This document shows, piece by piece, positions 51,637 to 59,243 of a stretch of 64,000 nt of DNA. The notes below the pieces were generated by a model that did not search any database, was not told where the DNA came from, and saw only the letters and a program-made list of their open reading frames with translations. Within the stretch, counting starts at the first letter, position 1, and every line of letters starts with the position of its first letter. Origin of the DNA: Kocuria sp. Lineage in GTDB: Bacteria; Actinomycetota; Actinomycetes; Actinomycetales; Micrococcaceae. The stretch is from positions 16,053 through 80,052 of the forward strand of contig NZ_JAUMTZ010000002.1 of the NCBI RefSeq assembly GCF_030530945.1. Reading direction: 5' to 3'. The position numbers and the translations under genes are program-made.

Positions 51637-52836
51637 TCAGCCCCGGCCCAGCGCGGCCACCCGCCCCACCAGGATGACCGCCGGGGCGCGCACGTCCCGC
51701 TCCTCGGCGAGGGCGGCGATGCTGCCGAGCTCCCCGACGGTGGACCGCTGCTCGGGTGTCCAGCCGCGCTCGACCACGGCCACGGGGATGTCCTCGGGAT
51801 AGCCCGCGGCCACGAGGGTCTCGGCATTGCGGGCCAGCCCCCGCACGCCCATCATCAGGATCAGCGTGTGCCCCTCCCGGTACGGCACGTGGTGCAGCTC
51901 CTGGTGGGCGGTGATGACCGTGAACCCGTGGGCGATGTCCCGGTGGGTCACGGGGATCCCGGCCGCCGCGGGCACGGAGATGGCGGAGGTGACCCCGGGG
52001 ACCACCTCGGTGGGGACGCCGTGCGCGTGGCAGAACTCCACCTCTTCGCCACCGCGCCCGAACACGTACGGGTCCCCGCCCTTCAGGCGCACCACGCGCA
52101 GCCCCAGTCGGGCCTGCTCCACGAGGGTCTCGTTGATCCGGTCCTGGGTGAGCGTGTGGTACCCGGCGCGCTTGCCCACGTCCACGATCCGGGCGTGCTC
52201 GGCCAGGCCGGGCAGCAGGTCCGTGGGGCCCAGCCGGTCCGCCACGACCACGTCGGCACCGGCGAGCAGGTGGCGCCCGCGCACTGTGAGCAGCCCGGGG
52301 TCACCCGGTCCGCCGCCCACCAGGGCCACCGTGCCAGGCGGCTGTGCCCCCGGCTCCGGGGCGTCCTCGCGTCGCGCCCCCACGGGCACTTCCCCCGACT
52401 CCAGCCGCGCGGCCACCCACGCGGCCACGGCGGCGGCGCGGCGCGGATCGCGGCTCGCATGCACGGACACCTGGACGCCGTGGGCCTCGGCGGTGGCCGG
52501 CACCCAGGCGGTCCCGGCGGCTGGGTCACCGCCCTTGACGCACGGGATGCGGCGCTCCTCGGCCTCGGCGGCCACGCGGTCCTGCAGCTGCGGCGAGCCG
52601 GTGTGCGCGAGCACGAGCCAGCACTCGTCCAGGTCCTCGGTGCGGTAGCCGCGTTCGTGCCACGTCAGCTCACCCGCGCGGGCGCGCTCCCGCAGCACGT
52701 CGGTGACCTCGGGGGCCACCACGTGGACGTGGGCACCCTCGGCCACCAGGGGGGCGGTGCGGCGCTCGGCAACGGGTCCGCCGCCCACGACCAGCACCCT
52801 GCGCCCCGCCAGGTTCAGTCCCACTGCGTAGGTCAT
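51637..52836 (-). CDS. cysG: Siroheme synthase CysG-type: precorrin-2 dehydrogenase plus uroporphyrinogen-III C-methyltransferase
   Basis: This 399-residue fusion makes siroheme precursors. The N-terminal part (about 1-150) is the Rossmann dehydrogenase (RRVLVVGGGPVAERRTAPLV). The C-terminal part (about 160-399) is the SUMT methyltransferase, with VALVGGGPGDPGLLTVRG, VRLKGGDPYVFGRGGEEVE and GVTSAISVPAAAGIPVTHR. It likely supplies siroheme to NirB, encoded nearby, and to any sulfite reductase. It is shorter than E. coli CysG because the dehydrogenase/chelatase half is reduced. Ferrochelatase activity may require another protein. Confidence 0.94.
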   Translation of the reverse strand: MTYAVGLNLAGRRVLVVGGGPVAERRTAPLVAEGAHVHVVAPEVTDVLRERARAGELTWHERGYRTEDLDECWLVLAHTGSPQLQDRVAAEAEERRIPCVKGGDPAAGTAWVPATAEAHGVQVSVHASRDPRRAAAVAAWVAARLESGEVPVGARREDAPEPGAQPPGTVALVGGGPGDPGLLTVRGRHLLAGADVVVADRLGPTDLLPGLAEHARIVDVGKRAGYHTLTQDRINETLVEQARLGLRVVRLKGGDPYVFGRGGEEVEFCHAHGVPTEVVPGVTSAISVPAAAGIPVTHRDIAHGFTVITAHQELHHVPYREGHTLILMMGVRGLARNAETLVAAGYPEDIPVAVVERGWTPEQRSTVGELGSIAALAEERDVRAPAVILVGRVAALGRG

Positions 52837-53005
52837 GGGCGGGCACTCCTGGGCTGAGGGGCGGGGGTTGGGACCCCGCCATGCTACGCCGGGACGCCCC
52901 GCCCGCCGGGGGCTCCGTCACACGCGTGTCACAGTCCACTGCCGCAGGCCGCGGCGCCGCCACGACCGTCCGCACGGTGTCCGCGTCCGCCGACGGCCCG
53001 CTCCC

Positions 53006-54043
53006 TCACTCGGTGGCGGCGCCCTGCTTCCAGTACCCCATGAAGGAGATGTCGGTCTTGGGCACTCCCCCGCTCACGCACATGCGCCGCAGCGACTTCA
53101 CGGCCGCGGACTCCGCCGCCAGGAACCAGTAGGTCCCCCGCCCCTCGGAGCGGGCGGTGTCCCACACGAAGTCGGTGTCGTCCTGCCAGCGCTCGACGTC
53201 CGGGTCCCCGGCGTGCCAGTAGCGCCGCGCGCGTTCCGACAGCCGCTCCCACAGCCACAGCTCGAGCTCCAGGTTTCGCTCGCGGCGCCCGCGGGGCAGC
53301 CAGGTCCACGTGAGCTCCGTGCCGCCCTCCAGCGTCACCCGCCGGGTGTGGCCGTCCTCGGACGACGCCGCCCGGGCCAGGGCCCGCGGTCCCGCCGGGA
53401 CGACGGCGTCGCAGGTCTCGGGGACCTCCACGGCCACGGTGACCGAGCGGGGCGGGACGTACGCGGTGGCCGGGTCCTGGTTGACCCGCACGCCCTTCTC
53501 GATGCCGTCGACGATCGCGGAGACCGCGGGCAGCGCCGTCTCGTCCCCGGCGACCACCACGTCCTGTCCGGCGGCCCGGCGTTCGTCCCACGCGGCCCAC
53601 CAGGTGCCCTCTCCCCCGGGCACGAGCAGCTGGGCGGTGTCGCCCTCGCGCACCGTGTCCCCCCACGTGGCTCCCGGGCCCATGCCGAGCTCCGGGTCCT
53701 CGTGGATGACCACGTCGATCGCGAGCTCGGGGACCACGGTCCCGGCGAGCTCCACGGTGGCGGCGTCGCGCACCGTGTAGGTGCGCATCCAGCCGCGGCG
53801 CTCGGGCGGGGTCGCCATGTACTCGCGCCGCCACCGGCCCATGTCGGAGAGGTCCACGTCCACGGTGGCGCCGGGCGTGGGCGGGATCAGCACCTTGACG
53901 TAGGCATCCGCACGGGGCCCGGGGCCCTGTGCACCCCACGGCAGCTGTCGCAGGGACTCACCGGCCACCCGCACGCGCACCAGGTGGTCGCTGAGCCTCT
54001 CGCGCCGGGTGACGGTGGCGTTCACGCACGCCAGATGGGTCAT
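53006..54043 (-). CDS. Siderophore-interacting FAD reductase (SIP)
   Basis: SIP proteins use NAD(P)H and FAD to reduce ferric siderophores in the cytoplasm, releasing iron. The 345-residue protein has the flavin-binding RTYTVRDA, the NAD-binding VVAGDETALPAVSAIVDGI and the C-terminal SIP domain (TYWFLAAESAAVKSLRR, FMGYWKQGAA). Its ATG overlaps the ATPase gene stop by ATGA. It is last of a five-gene operon under an IdeR box. Confidence 0.94.
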   Translation of the reverse strand: MTHLACVNATVTRRERLSDHLVRVRVAGESLRQLPWGAQGPGPRADAYVKVLIPPTPGATVDVDLSDMGRWRREYMATPPERRGWMRTYTVRDAATVELAGTVVPELAIDVVIHEDPELGMGPGATWGDTVREGDTAQLLVPGGEGTWWAAWDERRAAGQDVVVAGDETALPAVSAIVDGIEKGVRVNQDPATAYVPPRSVTVAVEVPETCDAVVPAGPRALARAASSEDGHTRRVTLEGGTELTWTWLPRGRRERNLELELWLWERLSERARRYWHAGDPDVERWQDDTDFVWDTARSEGRGTYWFLAAESAAVKSLRRMCVSGGVPKTDISFMGYWKQGAATE

Positions 54044-54924
54044 GAGAGCACCTCGCTGTCGTCGGTCCTGTCGGTGGTGGGCAGGGGGATCACCACGCGG
54101 GCGTCCGTCATGTCGTCGTGGAGCACCCGGGCCCGCATGTCGAACACGCGGCTGACCACGGCGTCCGTCATGACCTCCTCGGCGGAGCCCCGGGCCACCA
54201 CGGCGCCGTCCTTCATGGCCACCAGCACGTCCGCGAAGCGCGCGGCCAGGGAGAGCTCGTGCAGCACCATGACCAGCGTGATCCCGCGGGAGCGCTGCAG
54301 CCGGCACAGGATGTCCAGGATCTCCGCCTGCCGGGCGATGTCCAGGTAGGTGGTGGGCTCGTCCAGCAGCAGCACGCCGGTCTGCTGCGCCAGGGCCAGG
54401 GCGATCCACACGCGCTGGCGCTGACCGCCCGAGAGGTCCGTGACCTGCCGGTCCATGAGGTCGCACAGTCCCGTGAGCTCGAGCGCCTCGGCCACGGCGT
54501 CGTCGTCCTGGGCGCGCCAGCGGCCGAAGGCCCCGCGGTGGGGGTGGCGGCCGCGGGAGACGAGCTCCCGCACGCTCACGCCCTCGGGCGCCACGGGGTC
54601 CTGCGGCAGGAAGCCCACGGTGCGCGCGAAGCGGGCGCGGTGCCAGTCGCCGACGTCCTCCCCGCCCACGAGCACCTGCCCGGCCAGGGGGTTCAACTGG
54701 CGGGCGCAGGTCTTCAGCAAGGTGGACTTGCCGCAGCCGTTGGCCCCCACCAGCGCCGTGACCCGGCCCGCGGGGAACGTGAGGTCCACGTCCCGCAGCA
54801 CCGGCGTGCCACCGTACCCGGCGGCGAGACCGCGCACGGTCACGTCCGACGCCGCCGCGGGCGCCTCGGCCGCGGCCGTCCCGCTCCGCGCCGCGCGCCG
54901 CATCTCTCGCTCCTGGGTGGTCAT
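54040..54924 (-). CDS. Fe-siderophore ABC transporter ATP-binding protein (FepC-like)
   Basis: The 294-residue ATPase powers the importer made with the two FecCD permeases upstream. Motifs are Walker A GANGCGKSTLLK near residue 60, the signature LSGGQRQRVWIALALAQQ, Walker B VLLLDEPTTYLD and the switch histidine in VLHELSLA. About 20 charged residues precede the domain. It overlaps both neighbours by 4 bp (ATGA at each end), indicating tight coupling. Confidence 0.95.
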   Translation of the reverse strand: MTTQEREMRRAARSGTAAAEAPAAASDVTVRGLAAGYGGTPVLRDVDLTFPAGRVTALVGANGCGKSTLLKTCARQLNPLAGQVLVGGEDVGDWHRARFARTVGFLPQDPVAPEGVSVRELVSRGRHPHRGAFGRWRAQDDDAVAEALELTGLCDLMDRQVTDLSGGQRQRVWIALALAQQTGVLLLDEPTTYLDIARQAEILDILCRLQRSRGITLVMVLHELSLAARFADVLVAMKDGAVVARGSAEEVMTDAVVSRVFDMRARVLHDDMTDARVVIPLPTTDRTDDSEVLS

Positions 54925-56000
54925 GCCTCCGCCTTTCCTCGCCCGATCAGCAACCAGAGCAGCGCGGGCGCACCCGCCGCCGCGGTGACCACGCCGACGG
55001 GCAGTGCGAGGCCCGGGATGGCCTCGGCCGCCACGTAGTCGGAGACCACCATGAGCAGCGCCCCCACGAGGGCGGCGTGGTGGGCGCTGCCCGCGCCCCT
55101 GCCGAGCCCCCGGGCGATCGGCGCCGCCAGGAAGGACACGAACGCCACGGGCCCCACGGTGGCCGCGGCCACCGCCACCAGCACCACCGCGAGCGTGAGC
55201 GCCGTGAGCCGCGCGCGCTGCACGCGCACCCCCAGCCCGGAGGCCAGGGAGTCGCCCGTGCCCAGTGCGTCCACCGACGGGGTCAGCAGGGCGCTCAGGG
55301 GCAGCAGCACCAGCAGGCACAGCGCCACCTGGGCGATGTCCACCCACGAGGCGGCGTTCAGCGAACCGGTGAGCCACTGCATGGCGTCCTGGGCGGCGTA
55401 GATGTCCGCCCGGGTGAGCACGCCGTTGATCGCCGCGGCCGTGAGGGCCCCACCGGCCACGCCGGTGAGCACGAGCTTGCCGATGTTCGCCCGGGTGCCC
55501 CCCGCGGCCAGGATGACCGCGAGCATGAGCCCGAAGCCGCCCACCAGGGCGCTCACCGTGACGGCCATCCCGGAGAGCCCGCCGAGGGTGATGGCCACGA
55601 CCGCGCCCAGCCCGGCTCCGGAGGAGACGCCCATGATGTCCGGGGAGGCCAGGGGGTTGCGCAGCACCCGCTGGAACAGGTGCCCCGCGAGCCCGAAGGC
55701 GATCCCGGTGAGGATGCCCAGCACGGTGCGCGGCAGGGTGATCTCCCACACGATGTAGTTGGCGGGCCCGGTGTAGTCGTGGGAGAGCACCGCGACCAGG
55801 TCCGGGACCGCCACGGTGAACTTGCCCAGCGCGATGCGCGCGAAGGAGGCGAGCAGCAGCGCCACCGCCAGGGCGAGCGTGACCCGCAGCGTGCGGCGTC
55901 GTGCGCGGGCGCGGCCGGCGCGCACGGCGGCCACGGACCCGGAAGCAGGGGCGGACGCGGTGCGGCGGGAGGTGGAGCGGTCCACCGCGGTGGTGCTCAC
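54921..56000 (-). CDS. Fe-siderophore ABC transporter permease (FecCD family), second subunit
   Basis: This 359-residue permease has a disordered basic N-terminus of about 40 residues and then roughly nine to ten membrane segments. FecCD-family blocks are WEITLPRTVLGILTGIAFGLAG, RNPLASPDIMGVSSGAGLG and GPVAFVSFLAAPIARGL. The GTG at 56000 overlaps the first permease stop (GTGA). It forms a heterodimer with that protein, by analogy with FepD/FepG. Confidence 0.94.
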   Translation of the reverse strand: MSTTAVDRSTSRRTASAPASGSVAAVRAGRARARRRTLRVTLALAVALLLASFARIALGKFTVAVPDLVAVLSHDYTGPANYIVWEITLPRTVLGILTGIAFGLAGHLFQRVLRNPLASPDIMGVSSGAGLGAVVAITLGGLSGMAVTVSALVGGFGLMLAVILAAGGTRANIGKLVLTGVAGGALTAAAINGVLTRADIYAAQDAMQWLTGSLNAASWVDIAQVALCLLVLLPLSALLTPSVDALGTGDSLASGLGVRVQRARLTALTLAVVLVAVAAATVGPVAFVSFLAAPIARGLGRGAGSAHHAALVGALLMVVSDYVAAEAIPGLALPVGVVTAAAGAPALLWLLIGRGKAEA

Positions 56001-57085
56001 GAGGCAACCGCCTTGCCGCGCAGCACGGCCACGAGGGCCGGCGCGCCGATCACCACGAGGGCGATGCCCACCTGGATCTCGCGGTCCGGCACCAGCACCC
56101 GCGCGAGGACGTCCGCGACGAGCACGATGACGGGCCCCGCCAGCACGCAGGCCGGGAGGACGCGGCGGTAGGACACACCCAGGAACACCCGCATAGCGTG
56201 GGGCACGAGCAGCCCGCAGAACACGAGCGGGCCCACGAGGGCGGTGGAGGTCCCCGCCAGGAGCACGACCGCCAGACCGGCGAGCGAGCGGGTCAGGGCG
56301 GGGTGCGTGCCGAGTCCGCGGCCCAGCTCGTCGCCGAGGCTGAGTGCGTCGAGCGACCGGGCAAGCGAGCAGCCGAGTGCGAGCCCCACCAGGATCCCGG
56401 GGGTCGCGAGCACCAGGAAGGTGCCGTCCGGCCGGGACAGCTCCCCCACCTGCCAGCGGCGGAAGCTGTCGAACGTGGCCTGGTGGCTGAGCAGGACCGC
56501 GCTGGTCAGGGCGGTGAGACCCGCGGAGACGGCGGCGCCGGTCAGCGCGAGTGTCACGGGTCGAGCCCCGCCGCGGGCCGCCGAGGCCAGGGCGTAGACG
56601 GCGGCCATGGCCACCGCGGACCCCAGGGCGGCAAGCCACAGCTGGTGCGTGACCCCGGAGAGGCCGAAGAAGGCCCCGCCGGCCACCACGGCGAGCGCGG
56701 CTCCGGCGGTGAGCCCCAGGATGCCGGGGTCCCCGAGGGGGTTGCGGGTGGCTCCCTGCAGCAGGGCGCCGGCCACCGCGAGGGCGGCACCGGTGAGGAT
56801 CCCGGCGGCGGTGCGCCACACGCGGGACTCCACCACCGCGCCGTCCAGGGGTGCCACGCCGGGCACGGCGCCGGGGTCGCCGAAGAACACGTGCGGGACC
56901 ACCCGCCACGTGGTGGCCGCGTCAATGGGGCGGGAGCCGCACGAGACGGACAGCACGGCCGCCACCACGAGGAGGAACGCGAGAAGGACCCACACACCCG
57001 CGCCCCGCCCCGAGCGGGCCGCGGTGGCGGTGCTCGGGGCGGGGCGGGAGGTGCCGCGGGACGCGGCGGTGGTGCTGAGCGTCAC
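55997..57085 (-). CDS. Fe-siderophore ABC transporter permease (FecCD family), first subunit
   Basis: The 362-residue permease begins with a short Ser/Arg-rich cytoplasmic stretch and a membrane helix (VWVLLAFLLVVAAVLSVSCG). It then shows FecCD signatures ESRVWRTAAGILTGAALAVAG, RNPLGDPGILGLTAGAAL and GPLVFCGLLVPHAMR. The GTG at 57085 lies 5 bp after the binding-protein stop. The next permease overlaps its end by 4 bp. Confidence 0.93.
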   Translation of the reverse strand: MTLSTTAASRGTSRPAPSTATAARSGRGAGVWVLLAFLLVVAAVLSVSCGSRPIDAATTWRVVPHVFFGDPGAVPGVAPLDGAVVESRVWRTAAGILTGAALAVAGALLQGATRNPLGDPGILGLTAGAALAVVAGGAFFGLSGVTHQLWLAALGSAVAMAAVYALASAARGGARPVTLALTGAAVSAGLTALTSAVLLSHQATFDSFRRWQVGELSRPDGTFLVLATPGILVGLALGCSLARSLDALSLGDELGRGLGTHPALTRSLAGLAVVLLAGTSTALVGPLVFCGLLVPHAMRVFLGVSYRRVLPACVLAGPVIVLVADVLARVLVPDREIQVGIALVVIGAPALVAVLRGKAVAS

Positions 57086-57090
57086 GAGGA

Positions 57091-58155
57091 CTAGACCCCC
57101 AGCGCCTTCTTGATGGCCGGGATGTGCGCGTCCAGCGCGTGCGGCATGGACAGCGGCGAGGAGGAGTACCCGGAGAGGACGTCCTGCTGACTCGTGAGGA
57201 ACATGGAGTGCCCGTCCGCGATGGCCGGGATGGTCTTCAGCACGGAGTCGGTGCGGAACTTCTCGGCCTGGGCGTCGTCCGCGGCGGCCGCGACGAACAG
57301 GTCGCTCTTGAGCTCGTCCGCGCGCTCCTTGGGCCACTCGCGCCAGAACTCCTTGTCGGAGATGTTGTCCGTGACCACGGAGGCCAGGGTCATGCCCATC
57401 TCCTTGAAGAAGCGGGGGCGGCCGTCCGTGGGGCCGTAGAAGCCCAGGGACTGGGTGACGTCGCCGTAGATGAAGCTCTTGCCCTTGGCGTCGCCGAGGT
57501 CGCCGGAGCGCTTGGTCACGAGCTCCTCGGTCTGGGAGATGAGGTCGTCGCCGGCCTTGGAGCGGCCCAGGGCCTGGGCGGTGACGCGCTGCATGTCCTG
57601 CCAGGAGTTGACCCAGGGACCCGTGGGGTAGGCGACCACGGGCGCGATCTTGGTGAGGCGCTCGTACTCCTCCTTGGTCACGCCGGAGTTCACGGCGATG
57701 ATCAGGTCCGGGGTCATCTCGGCCACGGCGGTGAAGTTGATGCCGTCCGACTCGTCCATGGTCTTGGGGGTCTCGCCGCCCAGCTGGGAGACCTTGGCGT
57801 CGAACCAGTCGGTGGAGCCCTTGTCGTTGCCGCCCCAGGAGACCTTGGTCATGCCCACGGGGATCACACCGAGCGCCGCCACGAAGTCCTGGGTGTTGCT
57901 CGCGCCCACGCACACCACGCGCTGCGGGGCCGCCTTGACGGTGGTGGTGCCCAGGGCGTGCTTGACGTCCACCGGGAAGGTGTCGGTGGGCGTGGAGGAC
58001 GCGGTGGCGCCGGGGGACGCCGTGACGTCGTCACCCCCGCGAGAGCCGGTGGAGCACGCCGCGAGCCCCACCACGGAGGCGAGGGCCAGGCCGGAGCCCA
58101 GCAGGGTGCGGCGGTTCAGCTGACGCTGACGGGACGGTGACGGTTCGCGGGACAT
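57091..58155 (-). CDS. Fe-siderophore substrate-binding lipoprotein
   Basis: The 354-residue precursor has a twin-arginine-like signal (NRRTLLGSGLALASVVG) and lipobox LAAC with cysteine near residue 34, so it is membrane-anchored outside the cell. The mature part is a FepB/FhuD-type periplasmic-binding fold (QRVVCVGASNTQDFVAALG, GVSPP-like LGGETPKTMDESDGINFTAVAEMTPDLI region). It starts with ATG at 58155 after GAGGAG. It is the first gene of the operon; an IdeR box lies 27 bp upstream of the start. The exact siderophore is unknown, and no biosynthesis genes are in the window. Confidence 0.93.
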   Translation of the reverse strand: MSREPSPSRQRQLNRRTLLGSGLALASVVGLAACSTGSRGGDDVTASPGATASSTPTDTFPVDVKHALGTTTVKAAPQRVVCVGASNTQDFVAALGVIPVGMTKVSWGGNDKGSTDWFDAKVSQLGGETPKTMDESDGINFTAVAEMTPDLIIAVNSGVTKEEYERLTKIAPVVAYPTGPWVNSWQDMQRVTAQALGRSKAGDDLISQTEELVTKRSGDLGDAKGKSFIYGDVTQSLGFYGPTDGRPRFFKEMGMTLASVVTDNISDKEFWREWPKERADELKSDLFVAAAADDAQAEKFRTDSVLKTIPAIADGHSMFLTSQQDVLSGYSSSPLSMPHALDAHIPAIKKALGV

Positions 58156-58181
58156 GCAAGCTCCTCGGACACAAAATTTGA

Positions 58182-58200
58182 TAAGGCCAGGCTAACCTAA
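58182..58200. promoter_or_regulatory. IdeR/DtxR iron box of the siderophore-uptake operon
   Basis: TAAGGCCAGGCTAACCTAA matches TTAGGTTAGGCTAACCTAA at 16 of 19 positions, with the right half perfect. It is 27 bp from the start of the binding-protein gene. Confidence 0.88.
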
Positions 58201-58260
58201 TTCATGTCCGGGTGGGCTGCAACCGGGGCAGGCCTCACACTCTGCGCTCTCTGCGGTGGG

Positions 58261-59061
58261 TCAGAGACCCCGGCGGATCACCTTGTGCGGGGCGGCCTGC
58301 GCCACCGGCTTCAGCGTGAGGGTGTCCACGTTCACGTGGTGCGGCAGCTCCACGGCGAACGCGCACACCTGCGCCACGTCCTCCCCCGTGAGGGGCTTCT
58401 CCACGCCCTCGTAGACCTTCCGGGCCCGCTCCTCGTCCCCGCCCAGGCGCCGCAGTGAGAACTCCGGGGTGTGCACGAGACCGGGGGCGATCTCCACCAC
58501 CCGCACGTTGTGCTCGGCCTCCTCCAGCCGCAGCGCCTCGGTCATGGCGCGCTCGGCGTGCTTGGCGGCGTTGTATCCCGCGCCGCCCTCGTACGCGCGC
58601 CACGCGGCCAGGGACGTGAGGTTCAGCACGGTGCCCTCGCCGTTCGCCCGCAGGGCGGGGAGGAACGCGCGGGTCACGCGCAGGGTGCCCAGCACGTTCA
58701 CGTCGTACATCCACTGCCACCCGGCCACGTCCGCGTCCAGCACGGAGTCCGTGCCGCGTGCCCCGCCGGAGATGTTGAGCACCGCGTCCACGGTGGCCTC
58801 CTCGGCGAGCACCCGGTCCCGCAGCGCGTCCACCTGCGCCTGGTCCGTGACGTCCGTGGGCACGGCCACCGCGCCGGTCTCCGCCGCCAGCGCCCTGAGC
58901 CGCTCCGCCCGCCGCGCCACGGCGTACACGGTCCACCCGCTCGCGCGCAGCCGCCGGACCGTGGCCTCCCCGATCCCGGAGGAGGCGCCGGAGACCACCG
59001 CCACCTTCCCCACCCCCAGCGGGGCCGGAGTGCCGTACGCGGATCCGTTCTCGTGTGCCAT
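58261..59061 (-). CDS. Short-chain dehydrogenase/reductase
   Basis: The 266-residue classical SDR has the cofactor motif VVSGASSGIGEATVRRL near residue 22, LNISGGARG in place of NNAG, a catalytic serine in VLNLTSLAAW, and the YNAAK catalytic pair (YxxxK). AVARRAERL after beta-2 suggests NADP preference. It is divergent from valS. The substrate cannot be predicted; resemblance is to the YdfG / serine 3-dehydrogenase-type group. Confidence 0.9.
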   Translation of the reverse strand: MAHENGSAYGTPAPLGVGKVAVVSGASSGIGEATVRRLRASGWTVYAVARRAERLRALAAETGAVAVPTDVTDQAQVDALRDRVLAEEATVDAVLNISGGARGTDSVLDADVAGWQWMYDVNVLGTLRVTRAFLPALRANGEGTVLNLTSLAAWRAYEGGAGYNAAKHAERAMTEALRLEEAEHNVRVVEIAPGLVHTPEFSLRRLGGDEERARKVYEGVEKPLTGEDVAQVCAFAVELPHHVNVDTLTLKPVAQAAPHKVIRRGL

Positions 59062-59105
59062 GGCGCACAGTCTACGGACGCCGCTCCGCCGACCCCGCAG
59101 GGAAG

Positions 59106-59144
59106 GGCGACGACGCCGCGCGGCCGCCCCGCGGCGTCGTCGCC
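59106..59144. repeat. Perfect inverted repeat between the SDR gene and valS
   Basis: GGCGACGACGCCGCG and CGCGGCGTCGTCGCC form 15-bp perfect arms around a 9-nt loop. It lies upstream of two divergent genes, so it is not an ordinary terminator. Each arm contains the recurrent GGCGTCGTC motif described in the findings. Confidence 0.6.
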
Positions 59145-59243
59145 AGCCCCGCCCCGGACCGGGGTTGCGGCCGAACCGGCAGAGGGGGCCGAGCCGTCCT
59201 CGGGCCGGAGCAGGGCCCGGGAGGCACGTGAGAGACTGGGCCC

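Noticed and set aside
59062..59243. T-box leader for valS
   Set aside because: No GGTGGTACCGCG-type core is present upstream of valS; only the hairpin at 59106-59144 is seen.
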